Source of the DNA: Peptostreptococcus russellii
GTDB taxonomy: Bacteria; Bacillota; Clostridia; Peptostreptococcales; Peptostreptococcaceae
Reading direction: 5' to 3'
Assembly (NCBI RefSeq): GCF_003012055.1
Contig: NZ_JYGE01000001.1
Span: 62,001-126,000 of the forward strand
Length of the DNA stretch: 64,000 nucleotides
Shown here: positions 18,104 through 26,910 of the stretch, one piece after another
Layout: each line of letters begins with the position of its first letter
Numbering within the stretch: position 1 is the stretch's first letter
The notes under the pieces: generated by a model
Databases searched by the model: none
What the model was told of the DNA's origin: nothing
Seen by the model: the letters and a program-made list of their open reading frames with translations, nothing else
Position numbers and translations under genes: made by a program

Positions 18104-19507
18104 TCAAAGCAAGTCTGAACCTGTACCTTTCACTTCGTGCGGTACAGGCTCAGATTGCTTTTTTTGAATGACTTTTCCTATTTCTCCTAAGAAATCATAC
18201 CTTTTTGGTACAAGGGGTGTATAAAACTCACTAATCACACTTTTTCCTGTATCCACATAACCTCTTCCCTTGATGGGTTTTAAGAAAAATTGTTTTTGTG
18301 TATCGCTTCCAAACATCATACCGAAGCCCATTTCAGACATACGACCCAAAGCCACACGGAAGTTAAAGTTATCTCGAATACCATCACTAAAATATTTTGC
18401 GTCTGGACGCTGACAGGCAAGAATTAAAAAGAAGCCTGCTTGTCGTCCGAGCATAACAATTTGTTTGAGTTTATTCATAACTTGTGCACTATCACGACCT
18501 AACATATCCATCATCGCCACATATTCATCAAAAATCAGGAAGTTCGCAGGTAGACCAAGATACGCATAATTTTCTCCTGTTTTGTAGTTCGGGTGTTGCT
18601 TCATGGTTTCACTACGGGCAATCATATCGTCGTAAAATTGACTAATACATGCCAGCATATCGTCTTTACGGTAATAGACATTATCTATGACCGCTCCTAA
18701 GTCTGCCAAATCAGCATTTTTAGGGTCGAGAATATAAAGCTTCGCATTTGTATGCAGGAGAGATTCAATCAATGTGAGAATAAAATAGGATTTTCCACTA
18801 CCCGTGCCCCCAGCAATTAACATGTGAGGGAGAGAATCAAACTCCCAATAGACCGATTCCATCAATTTGACACGTCCATCTTGAGCTACCACATCTTCAA
18901 TGCCAATTCGATTGCCAATGGTGTCATAAAGTAGAACATACTCTACATAAGAATCTTTCAACGTTTTTTCCACTAATTCACAATACAAGCCTGTTTCTAG
19001 TTTGTTTTCTAAGTGCAAGAGCTGATCTTGATATTTCCCTAAAGTGATTTCTACATGAATATGGATCAGTCCATCTTTCATTCGGTAATACATTTTAGGA
19101 AAATGGCGGATTCGTTGTTTGGTTTTCTTGCTGGATAAGTCTTTAAAGAATCCCTCTGATTGAGTTTCTTCGGCTTCATACCAATGGTTTTCTAAAATCA
19201 TACGAGCTAACTTTTGACGGTGCTCTAACTGTTTTATAGAATCTATGCGATAGTGATAATAGAGCCAGCTGATGAGTCCGCATACAAAAAAAGCAGTGAG
19301 AATACTGCTCCAAAAGTATGGCGTATGCAGTTGATAGAAAAATGTATCTAACTGAACTGTTTGCCAATTCACCGATTGTAACGTTCTCCAATGAAAAGGG
19401 AGTAGAACGACTAGAAAAACTATCAGCAATGAAATCAGCACAAAATGATAGACCAAGTCCTTATCGTTGGCTTTGATTCGCTTTCCTCTGTCATGAAGCA
19501 ATGGCAT
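18104..19507 (-). CDS. orf21: Coupling protein Orf21 (FtsK/SpoIIIE type)
   Basis: A 467-residue DNA translocase that feeds DNA to the mating channel. The start is ATG 19507, behind gaaaggagga. Two membrane helices (about residues 20-40 and 58-82) precede the FtsK motor domain with Walker A AGGTGSGKSYFIL and Walker B FLIFDEYVAMMD. Adjacent to oriT, as usual for this family. Confidence 0.93.
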   Translation of the reverse strand: MPLLHDRGKRIKANDKDLVYHFVLISLLIVFLVVLLPFHWRTLQSVNWQTVQLDTFFYQLHTPYFWSSILTAFFVCGLISWLYYHYRIDSIKQLEHRQKLARMILENHWYEAEETQSEGFFKDLSSKKTKQRIRHFPKMYYRMKDGLIHIHVEITLGKYQDQLLHLENKLETGLYCELVEKTLKDSYVEYVLLYDTIGNRIGIEDVVAQDGRVKLMESVYWEFDSLPHMLIAGGTGSGKSYFILTLIESLLHTNAKLYILDPKNADLADLGAVIDNVYYRKDDMLACISQFYDDMIARSETMKQHPNYKTGENYAYLGLPANFLIFDEYVAMMDMLGRDSAQVMNKLKQIVMLGRQAGFFLILACQRPDAKYFSDGIRDNFNFRVALGRMSEMGFGMMFGSDTQKQFFLKPIKGRGYVDTGKSVISEFYTPLVPKRYDFLGEIGKVIQKKQSEPVPHEVKGTGSDLL

Positions 19508-19528
19508 AAAAATCCTCCTTTCCATCTA

Positions 19529-20302
19529 TCAAAATAATTGTGTATTGTAGATACGAGCCTGTTTATCAAAAGTTGGTTGAGAAATGGCTTCATATTTCCG
19601 ATAAGCGATTCGCTTTTCAAAGCGTAAATCTTTTTCTTTCGGATAATAATGACGTCGATAGAGCGTGTGTCCTAACAGTTTTTTCGCTTCTTTTGTCAAC
19701 GGATAGAGATAGCGAAACATGCGTCCATTGATTTTCTCAATCCCTTTGTATTCGCAAAATGCCTGGGAAAGCCAATGCTTTTTCTCTACCTGTTCAAAAC
19801 GAGCATTTTCCTCTAATAAAAGGCGAGCACTTCGAGGGTGTATCTTTTCCCATGACTGTTTATCACGATAGACACTTGTCTTGAAATACCCGCAGTAAAA
19901 GAAGTTGGACGCTTGATAGACATAGCCACATTTTCCCTCAATTCCATCTGCCAATGTATATAAAAAATGACAGTCCGTATGTTCTTTCAACCACTTAATT
20001 AGAGCTGAAAGAGCTTGACTGCCAAAATAATTGGTTTGATTCATTTCTGGAAGAAAACACATCTTTCCAATTTCTAAATAATCTGTGGTTTGAAGGGAAC
20101 TGTCGGGAAAGAGTTTGCGTATGGTTTGTAGGGGTTGCGTACCCCAGCCTAATTCCACAACGCCTAATAATTTTTCTTCTGAAAAAATCCCTAGAAAGTA
20201 TTTACACAATCTAGGGAGTATCTTTGAATAATGGTATTGCCGAATAAAAGAAATGGCTTCATCTTTCGGAATTTCTTTCAAAATCAATGGTGTGTTTGTC
20301 AT
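19529..20302 (-). CDS. Mom-like DNA-modification protein (GNAT-type)
   Basis: About 257 residues from ATG 20302 (an upstream TTG at 20311 is possible). It resembles phage Mu Mom-like proteins, GNAT-fold enzymes that attach a carbamoylmethyl group to adenine and make DNA resistant to many restriction enzymes. Supporting features are RQYHYSKILPRL near the start and the acyltransferase-like core LLGVVELGWG, then DYLEIGKMCFLP and GSQALSALIKWLK. It sits between orf21 and orf22, where Tn916 has no gene. A protective role for ICE DNA is inferred. No com-like regulator or accessory modification gene was seen. Confidence 0.6.
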   Translation of the reverse strand: MTNTPLILKEIPKDEAISFIRQYHYSKILPRLCKYFLGIFSEEKLLGVVELGWGTQPLQTIRKLFPDSSLQTTDYLEIGKMCFLPEMNQTNYFGSQALSALIKWLKEHTDCHFLYTLADGIEGKCGYVYQASNFFYCGYFKTSVYRDKQSWEKIHPRSARLLLEENARFEQVEKKHWLSQAFCEYKGIEKINGRMFRYLYPLTKEAKKLLGHTLYRRHYYPKEKDLRFEKRIAYRKYEAISQPTFDKQARIYNTQLF

Positions 20303-20311
20303 AAGCAACAC

Positions 20312-20689
20312 CTATTTTTCACTTTCGGACGCTTCTTTTTTATATTTCTGATGAGGTTTTGTCTGTCCTTTTAATACAAGATCGTCTGCTTTCACGTACC
20401 AATCAACGTCTGCCCCTCGAAAAGTAGCCGTCGCTACGGTATCTGCCACAGGATTGATTAATTCCACTTCTGCGTTGTAGTCAAATTCTTTCAAAGGAAC
20501 AGAAGCGGGGATACTGACTTGTATCATGCGTCCTTGTCCTTTTGATTTTAAGTCATAGGTACGTTCTTTAATTTCTTCGGAAACCGAACCATCTTCATTT
20601 TGAATACGAACCTCACGACGTAAAGCGGAAAATTTCAATGTGCCAAATGTCTGGTCTTTTTCAATCACAATACCTTCTGCTAATCTCAT
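20312..20689 (-). CDS. orf22: Orf22, YdcP family
   Basis: A 125-residue protein of the YdcP-like family found at the start of Tn916-type transfer operons. It resembles Orf23 (shared LKFSALRREVRIQNEDG and LINPVADTVATATFRG segments), which suggests an old duplication. Exact function is unknown, but it is conserved in conjugation modules. Confidence 0.85.
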   Translation of the reverse strand: MRLAEGIVIEKDQTFGTLKFSALRREVRIQNEDGSVSEEIKERTYDLKSKGQGRMIQVSIPASVPLKEFDYNAEVELINPVADTVATATFRGADVDWYVKADDLVLKGQTKPHQKYKKEASESEK

Positions 20690-20709
20690 ATTTTTTCACC
20701 TTTCCTTTC

Positions 20710-21024
20710 TTAAGCTTTCACCATATCGTCTGCGTGCATAATGTAATTGGTAAATCCTCTATTGCCAATTTTATAACCTTCTGCGGTAATACGTGGGTTG
20801 ATGAGTCTGACTTTTTCGTCGGATTCAAAATGTTTCTCGCCAGCTTCGGAGGGAAGAATGACAACAATATCATCTGCTCGTTGAATCGTTGAGTATAAAT
20901 TGTAGCTACGAGAGAGAATAGTTGGTCTGCCATTGACTCGACGTTGTTCAATATTCCCTTCACCAGCATATTCTAATTGACCAAATGTTTTTTCCATATT
21001 GGGAATGACATATTTAAGTTCCAT
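20710..21024 (-). CDS. orf23: Orf23, YdcP family
   Basis: A 104-residue YdcP-like protein and the first conserved gene of the transfer operon. It carries the same kind of repeated motif as Orf22 (GQLEYAGEGNIEQRRVNG, VRLINPRITAEGYKIG). The ATG has ribosome site aaaggatagg upstream. A 26-codon open frame precedes it. Confidence 0.85.
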   Translation of the reverse strand: MELKYVIPNMEKTFGQLEYAGEGNIEQRRVNGRPTILSRSYNLYSTIQRADDIVVILPSEAGEKHFESDEKVRLINPRITAEGYKIGNRGFTNYIMHADDMVKA

Positions 21025-21047
21025 ATTTTTACCTATCCTTTCTGTTT

Positions 21048-21128
21048 TTATGTTTGAATGAATCTTATTTGTGTGATGGTTTTAAAGGGGGGAGAGCGAC
21101 CTTTTGATTCTTGATTTTTTATTTTCAT
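21048..21128 (-). CDS. Possible 26-residue leader peptide upstream of orf23
   Basis: A short open frame (MKIKNQESKGRSPPFKTITQ...) has a strong ribosome site, aaaggaagtg, eight bases before ATG 21128, and ends 24 bases before orf23. Its position resembles an operon leader. It may be a remnant of the element's orf24 region. Coding status is uncertain. Confidence 0.4.
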   Translation of the reverse strand: MKIKNQESKGRSPPFKTITQIRFIQT

Positions 21129-21163
21129 AAGTTCACTTCCTTTCAAAATTGGGTAAAAAAATA

Positions 21164-21183
21164 GACGCTCCGTACTGAGCGTC
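21164..21183 (-). terminator. Terminator after the Gabija operon
   Basis: The arms gacgctc and gagcgtc surround a six-base loop. On the minus strand they are followed by TATTTTTTTACCC. It lies 41 bases after the helicase gene and isolates it from the orf23-led transfer operon. Confidence 0.78.
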
Positions 21184-21223
21184 CGATTCCTACTATATTT
21201 AAAACAACGACTACCTAGGTATT

Positions 21224-23017
21224 TTAAATATTATAATCAAATTCTATTTTATCTAATAATTGAGTGGGATAAAGCAAGTCTCCTTTACTCGTAAAATAAC
21301 CCACCTCTGAGAAAAGAAATAAATTATTTTTTGCTCTTGAACAAATTACGTATAGTAGTTTTCTCGCTGAACTAATTCCTTTATCAGAAACATTAAAAAT
21401 TTCATTCCAATGAGGAATTTTCCCGTTTAGAAGATTAATAGCGATAACAGTATCATACTCATTTCCTTTAACTTTATGTGCTGTAGTAAGTGTGATACCA
21501 TCTCGAGATTTAAACATCTTCTTAAAACTAGATACACTACTAGATAATGAATTATTTTTTATCCGATCTTCTACTTCGTTAATAAAAAATAGATAGTGCT
21601 TAAAAATAGACGGGTAATTTTTCTCGTCAATATTAAGATTAACAAATATATGTTTGGTAACAAATTTGTATAAATCAACACCGTTGTCGTCTCCACTATA
21701 CATTCTTTTCACACTGTTTATTAGCTGTAATAAATCTAAGTCAATAAAATAATCTTTAACTTCTATTCCAAATTCATTTTTTAATATAATTAAAATATCG
21801 TTTGCAATTAGCTTTCTTCTTCGAACCTTTTCACCTGATTCAGTAAAGTACAAAATTGCTAACTTGAAAAATAAACTATGATTATTTACCTTAATTGGTG
21901 ATATATTTATAGCATCAAAATTGCAATACGGTAATTCTTTCTTTAAATACTCACCCAGTGAAAACAGAGGATAGTGTTGAGGAGCAAGTACACAAATATC
22001 TTTTTCATGAATGCCGCTTTCAATCTTTTCCTTTATTATATTTTTTATTATGTTGGGTAAATCCTCCTTAGTAACTTTGCAATCATAACTTATAAAACCA
22101 CGGTCGTTTTTATTATTCCCTCTGCTTTCAATCTCGTAAGGACAACTCTGAAAATTAGAGTAGAAGTCTACTAATCTCTGATTAGACCTGTAACAGCCAT
22201 GTAGCGTCTTTGATTGAAAAGTGTGACTAGTTAGCATTTCTAGTTCTTCAACTGATTTAGCTATACCATCTAATGATCCATAAATTGCTTGGTCAATATC
22301 TCCAACAAACATTGACTGAATTTGAGGGTTGTTTTGAAGTAATTTAGCTATTACATTGTATTGTAATTCTCTAGTATCTTGAAATTCATCCACATAAATC
22401 GCCCTTATATTACTAGCAATATTACGTGCAACGTTACTGTTTACAGTTAAAATTTTATACGCTACTAGTAAAATCATATCAAAATCAATTTCTTTATTTT
22501 TTTCCAACATAGTGTGATACATTTCAGAAACTTGAGTATACTGAACTTCATTAATTTTAAAATCATGAGAAAGTGACAAATCAATTTTGTTCAGTTCATA
22601 CGTTTTGAGATTTAAATTCAGCATATTATTAATTTGGCTGACGTAAGCTCTTTGAGTATAATCATCAATAATTGTAAATCCTTTTGATACTCTTGAGAGA
22701 TTCATTTTAAAAGGATAAATAATAAATTCAAGACAAAACTGATGTATTGTCCCCACCCAAATATTAATATCATCATCTATACTAAGTAAACTTAGGCGTT
22801 CCTTAATTTCTTCAGCAGCTCTATTAGTGTATGTGATAGCAATTATTCTTTTTAGTGATCCATCGTGTTTAATTGCTTGGTAAGCAATTTTCCTTGTAAG
22901 TACCCTTGTTTTCCCACTCCCAGGACATGCATTTACATAAAGGTTATCTTCACTTTCCACAACATCTTTTTGTTCTAAATTTAAATCATTTACGATTTTT
23001 TCGAAGATATTTGTCAT
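21224..23017 (-). CDS. gajB: UvrD-like helicase, GajB of a Gabija-type system
   Basis: A 597-residue superfamily 1 helicase. Visible motifs are ACPGSGKTRVLTRK (Walker A, residue 31 onward), ITYTNRAAEEIKERL, YVDEFQDTRELQ (Walker B), GDIDQAIYG, and TTAHKVKGNEYDTVIAI near residue 505. It follows gajA with a four-base overlap, as expected for Gabija or class 2 OLD systems. GajB senses or unwinds phage DNA ends and works with GajA in degrading or nicking DNA. It is longer than the best known GajB (about 500 residues). Lower GC than the ICE genes indicates a captured cassette. Confidence 0.82.
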   Translation of the reverse strand: MTNIFEKIVNDLNLEQKDVVESEDNLYVNACPGSGKTRVLTRKIAYQAIKHDGSLKRIIAITYTNRAAEEIKERLSLLSIDDDINIWVGTIHQFCLEFIIYPFKMNLSRVSKGFTIIDDYTQRAYVSQINNMLNLNLKTYELNKIDLSLSHDFKINEVQYTQVSEMYHTMLEKNKEIDFDMILLVAYKILTVNSNVARNIASNIRAIYVDEFQDTRELQYNVIAKLLQNNPQIQSMFVGDIDQAIYGSLDGIAKSVEELEMLTSHTFQSKTLHGCYRSNQRLVDFYSNFQSCPYEIESRGNNKNDRGFISYDCKVTKEDLPNIIKNIIKEKIESGIHEKDICVLAPQHYPLFSLGEYLKKELPYCNFDAINISPIKVNNHSLFFKLAILYFTESGEKVRRRKLIANDILIILKNEFGIEVKDYFIDLDLLQLINSVKRMYSGDDNGVDLYKFVTKHIFVNLNIDEKNYPSIFKHYLFFINEVEDRIKNNSLSSSVSSFKKMFKSRDGITLTTAHKVKGNEYDTVIAINLLNGKIPHWNEIFNVSDKGISSARKLLYVICSRAKNNLFLFSEVGYFTSKGDLLYPTQLLDKIEFDYNI

Positions 23018-25203
23018 TTTGAAACCTCAGCATAAAGTATTTTTGTGTAATTTTCTATCTGATTGATTAGATACACAACATCCTCATCTTTACCAAAGTA
23101 CTCTAATAAAGAAATTATTGCTATATTCAAATCAGCTGTATCACTTGTTTTTAAACTAGCTGATAAAGCTGACAATTCTGTAGTTTCCTCGTACAAGTCG
23201 ATTGTATGGAGTAGAATTTTTTTATAAATTGAGAGATCTACTATTTCCTGACATGCAAAAGCAATAGCATTAAGAATATACTTAGGAATTTTGATTAAAA
23301 AGTCAATTTTTTCACCTAACTCAATTGCAAACCACCCCTTACCAACATGATTGGCTAGTTTTAACATCGCTAAATTTCTTTCTAAATATTGTTCACTTTG
23401 TATTTCTTCTTTATAAGCAGTTATTGTTTTTTTATCTTTGAATGCGTCATCTATAATTGGACTGACATAAGTTAGAATATTTTCTTTATTCACATCTAAA
23501 AACTCAATTTCAAATGTTGTATTAGCATAAAAACAATTAACCCAATTGTTTTCATTAAAAAGGGAGGATAATTTTTCTTTTCTTGCTTGACCTTTCTCTT
23601 GTGCAGTGCTTTTATACAATCGATGTTCTGATGGGATTGCCTGTTCATCTAAATCAGTTACAATAGCACACTTTCTCTGTATTCTATCATCGTCAAACAA
23701 GCTAGCGATATATTCAAACGAAGTACTACCAACATTAATCAAACCTATTCCAAGTTCGTCTAAGTTTATACCAAATAATTTTTTTACTATTTGAGGAATA
23801 AGTATTTCTTCAGCATCTCCTTCAACTAAGATAACACCTTTAGAAAAAAGCAATCCATTTCTTTTAACATCTAAATATCTCTCTACTGCGTTTATTAGAT
23901 TTAGATTGTTCTTTTTTAACTTTTCTTTAGCAAATGAGTTCAGATTATTTGCTGGATTCATAACGATAGATTTGCCATTAAACGATTTTAATACATTCAT
24001 CCGAGATATTTCAGACACTTCAGCTAAATGTACAGAATGTGTGGTCATGAGAATCTGAGTATAGTTTTTTTGAAGATTTAATCCTTCGAACAGAGTTTTT
24101 TGAATATGATGATGAATATGAGCTTCTGGTTCTTCAATCAACATAATATTAAGTAGTTCTCTTGAACGACACGCTTCAAATTCGACTATTTTCAAAGCTA
24201 AATAAATCATATTTAGATGTCCTAACCCTAGTAAGTCTAAGTCGATATTTTGTTCTGGCTTCATTGAAAGAAATTTTGCTAAAGAACCCATATCATCTGA
24301 CATAGTTGAGGAAAGAAGAAGATTAGGAGAATACACTGAACCAATTATGCTATTTAGTTGCCGATTAATATTTTCGCCAATTTTCCTAATTTCAGGAACA
24401 CTGGTAATAGTCTCATTTAATTGCTGTATAATTGTTTTTAATGACTCAACATTATCTGATGATATTTTTGATTCAATTGTTTCCATGATTCTTTTGACAG
24501 GGTTTCGATTGTTTTTCATTTCTCTAAGAACATCTCGAAGAGCGTCAACATAAACAACCGAAATATGCTTGAAAATATCTGACATGTCAATTCTTGAGCC
24601 CAAAAGAGCTTCATCGTCTTCTTCAGGATTACTAGCTATATTGTCATTGAGTCTTCCTACCAATTTATCATAATTTTCATTGATACAGAAATTTAGATTT
24701 GATTTAGATGTGTAGTAAAATTCATAGTCGGATAGACGAATAGAATTTCTAAATTCGTTAAATTGATGAGAGTCTAATTCAGTGGAAATATCAAATAATT
24801 GCTTTCTAATAGCTTTGTTAGGTCTAATAAATAGAGAAATACTACCTACACCTTTATCTGCATTTGAAATCAATTCTTCTAAGATTGTTTGACTTTCAGA
24901 ATTTAAAGAAATGGAAGCACAAATCTCATTGTCAAATTCTTCTTCGCTGATTCCTTCAAATGTCGCAGAGATAATAATCCAATGCCCTTGCCACCCATTT
25001 TGAATTCCATGAAAAAAATCTGATTCTTTCAGTGTTTTACTACTATAGTAATAACTATCATCTAATAAGATTCTCAATGCAGTAAGAGCATTGGTTTTCC
25101 CTGAATCATTCTCACCTATAATAGTATTTGTCTCATTATCGAATCGAAAGATTTCGGATTCATAATTTCTAAAATTTCGAATTTGAAGAGTAGATATAAA
25201 CAT
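23014..25203 (-). CDS. gajA: OLD-family ATPase/TOPRIM nuclease, GajA of a Gabija-type system
   Basis: A 729-residue OLD nuclease. The N-terminal ABC-type ATPase has Walker A IGENDSGKTNALTAL (residue 30 onward) and the Walker B region LLNIMLIEEPEAHIHHHIQ. A TOPRIM nuclease domain follows, with GVILVEGDAEEILIPQI and a DLDEQAIPSEH segment. A helicase gene overlaps its 3' end by four bases, which marks class 2 OLD (Gabija). It is longer than the best-studied GajA (about 580 residues), with an extra C-terminal helical part (about 600-729). It starts at ATG 25203 behind taggag. An IS256-type element is inserted 83 bp upstream. Confidence 0.85.
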   Translation of the reverse strand: MFISTLQIRNFRNYESEIFRFDNETNTIIGENDSGKTNALTALRILLDDSYYYSSKTLKESDFFHGIQNGWQGHWIIISATFEGISEEEFDNEICASISLNSESQTILEELISNADKGVGSISLFIRPNKAIRKQLFDISTELDSHQFNEFRNSIRLSDYEFYYTSKSNLNFCINENYDKLVGRLNDNIASNPEEDDEALLGSRIDMSDIFKHISVVYVDALRDVLREMKNNRNPVKRIMETIESKISSDNVESLKTIIQQLNETITSVPEIRKIGENINRQLNSIIGSVYSPNLLLSSTMSDDMGSLAKFLSMKPEQNIDLDLLGLGHLNMIYLALKIVEFEACRSRELLNIMLIEEPEAHIHHHIQKTLFEGLNLQKNYTQILMTTHSVHLAEVSEISRMNVLKSFNGKSIVMNPANNLNSFAKEKLKKNNLNLINAVERYLDVKRNGLLFSKGVILVEGDAEEILIPQIVKKLFGINLDELGIGLINVGSTSFEYIASLFDDDRIQRKCAIVTDLDEQAIPSEHRLYKSTAQEKGQARKEKLSSLFNENNWVNCFYANTTFEIEFLDVNKENILTYVSPIIDDAFKDKKTITAYKEEIQSEQYLERNLAMLKLANHVGKGWFAIELGEKIDFLIKIPKYILNAIAFACQEIVDLSIYKKILLHTIDLYEETTELSALSASLKTSDTADLNIAIISLLEYFGKDEDVVYLINQIENYTKILYAEVSK

Positions 25204-25277
25204 AAGCAGATCTCCTAACTATTTAATTAATATGATTATATAGTAAGTTTATCATAAATTATGTTAGTAAAAGTTCT

Positions 25278-26629
25278 CATTATAAGGGAGCGTCAATAAT
25301 TTTGTGTAAATGATTCTTCCCTACTGCAGATTGTTTCTAATTCTCAATCAGTTGGCTTAGCATTTGTTCAAGTTCGCCTTCGGCCTGTTGAAAGCCTTTA
25401 TGACTGCGACCTAGGAATTTTTGGTTGTAAGTATCAAAAGACGAGACTAAGAAACGTTCCATCGACTCTTCGTTTTGGAACTGTTCCTTGCGGTGGCTGT
25501 ATTTCTTGATTTGCTTATTAAAGGATTCAATCAAGTTCGTAGAATAAATACTCTTGCGTATGGCCAAGGGGAAATCATAGAAAGTGAGCAAGTGATCGTT
25601 CGAAAGAATCGATTCAACCACTTTTGGATAGCTGGTTTTCCTTTTTTCCGCAAAAGCACCACGTGCTTCCAACGCCACCTCTTTAGATGAGGCTTGATAC
25701 ACCATTTTAAAATCATCACAGACTTCCTTACGATCATCGACACGCACTTTGTGACTGATATTACGGGAAACGTGTACACAACAATGTTGAAAACGAGCTT
25801 TGGGATAGAACCGACTAATCGCTCCTACCATCCCCTTTAAGCCATCCGTGATGAACAGGAGGACATTTTTCAAACCGCGCTCTTGAAGGTCCAATAAAAT
25901 TTCCTCCCAAATCGTGATGGATTCAGTCGGTGCAATCGCATAGCTCAATACTTCCTTTGATCCGTCCGGGCGAATGCCAACTGCGATATGAATAGCTTCC
26001 TTGGCGACGGTTTTCCGCTTTAACGGAATATACGTTGCGTCCATATAAATAGCAGCATAACGGTCATGAAGCTCCCGCCCTTTAAACGCCGTTACCTCTT
26101 CTGTAAATGATTTTGTTATATTGGACATGGTTTGGGGCGTGTAGTAATGCCCATACATTTTCTCAATCAAGTCTGCGATTTCCGACATGGTAATACCTTT
26201 TCGGAAGAGGTGAATGACGGTCTCCTCTAACGTGTCATTCGTCCGTCTATAAGCAGGAACAGTCTGTTGCTTGAACTCACCATTGCGGTCGCGCGGAATC
26301 TGGAGATGAAGTTCCCCATACTCGGTCTTGACCGTACGGTCATAGGAGCCGTTACGAGAATTACCCGTGTTAAAACCAATGCGATCATACTTTTCGTAAT
26401 CTAGGAAAGCCGTTAACTCCGTTTTGAGAAGCGTATTGACTGCTTTCTCCAAATGGACACGGAATAATTCATTCAAATCGCCTTTGTTCGCTAGAGTCTT
26501 TAGAATTTCTGTAGTAAAATCGTTCATAGGGAAGTCCTCTCTTCTGTGAATGTGTTGTGGTAACTCTATTCTACAGAAGGGACTTCCTTTTTTCTATTTA
26601 CACAAAATATTTTACACTCTCCATTATAA
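25278..26629. mobile_element. IS256-family insertion sequence with 8-bp target duplication
   Basis: The element spans 25286-26621 (1336 bp). Its 26-bp terminal inverted repeats (25286-25311 and 26596-26621) match at 21 of 26 positions and share the inner attttgtgtaaat block. It is flanked by the direct repeat cattataa (25278-25285 and 26622-26629), the 8-bp duplication typical of IS256. One full transposase gene is inside. Intact ends and duplication imply recent insertion. Confidence 0.93.
25337..26527 (-). CDS. IS256-family transposase
   Basis: A 396-residue mutator-type transposase. The DDE core is visible in IYMDATYIPLK (first D), FITDGLKGM (second D) and LIESFNKQIKKY (E). The segment HCCVHVSRN is characteristic of the family. 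Length is standard for IS256 (about 390). No frameshift is seen, so it is probably active. It is transcribed towards gajA and could also give read-through transcription into it. Confidence 0.95.
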   Translation of the reverse strand: MNDFTTEILKTLANKGDLNELFRVHLEKAVNTLLKTELTAFLDYEKYDRIGFNTGNSRNGSYDRTVKTEYGELHLQIPRDRNGEFKQQTVPAYRRTNDTLEETVIHLFRKGITMSEIADLIEKMYGHYYTPQTMSNITKSFTEEVTAFKGRELHDRYAAIYMDATYIPLKRKTVAKEAIHIAVGIRPDGSKEVLSYAIAPTESITIWEEILLDLQERGLKNVLLFITDGLKGMVGAISRFYPKARFQHCCVHVSRNISHKVRVDDRKEVCDDFKMVYQASSKEVALEARGAFAEKRKTSYPKVVESILSNDHLLTFYDFPLAIRKSIYSTNLIESFNKQIKKYSHRKEQFQNEESMERFLVSSFDTYNQKFLGRSHKGFQQAEGELEQMLSQLIEN

Positions 26630-26896
26630 CAATTGGGTTAAAAAGAAAATAGATAGTATTCTACCTCATATTTATTTGAAAGTAATATATAAAAGACGTT
26701 CAAATTCGAACGCCTCTCGTTAACCAAATATTGGATTCAGAATCTAGTTTTCATATATAAACAGAGTATGATTAGGTGCAAAAATTGCACTTTTATTGCA
26801 CTTTTATTTTTATTTATAGTGTTTTACTGTTCTGTATATTGTTTTAACTCCCTTGATAGTATCGCATTCTGTTTTATACACTTTACGTTGAAAACA

Positions 26897-26910
26897 GAGT
26901 GGGAGTAGTT
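26897..26910. repeat. Right attachment site of the ICE
   Basis: An exact copy of the guaA-end sequence gagtgggagtagtt found at 833-846. The unit between the two copies is 26,064 bp, close to Tn5801. It also forms the left border of the second island. Confidence 0.88.

Noticed and set aside
23014-25203. PARIS (AriA/AriB) or a class 1 OLD nuclease instead of Gabija
   Set aside because: The partner is a UvrD-like helicase overlapping by four bases, which fits class 2 OLD/Gabija; no AriB-like gene is present.
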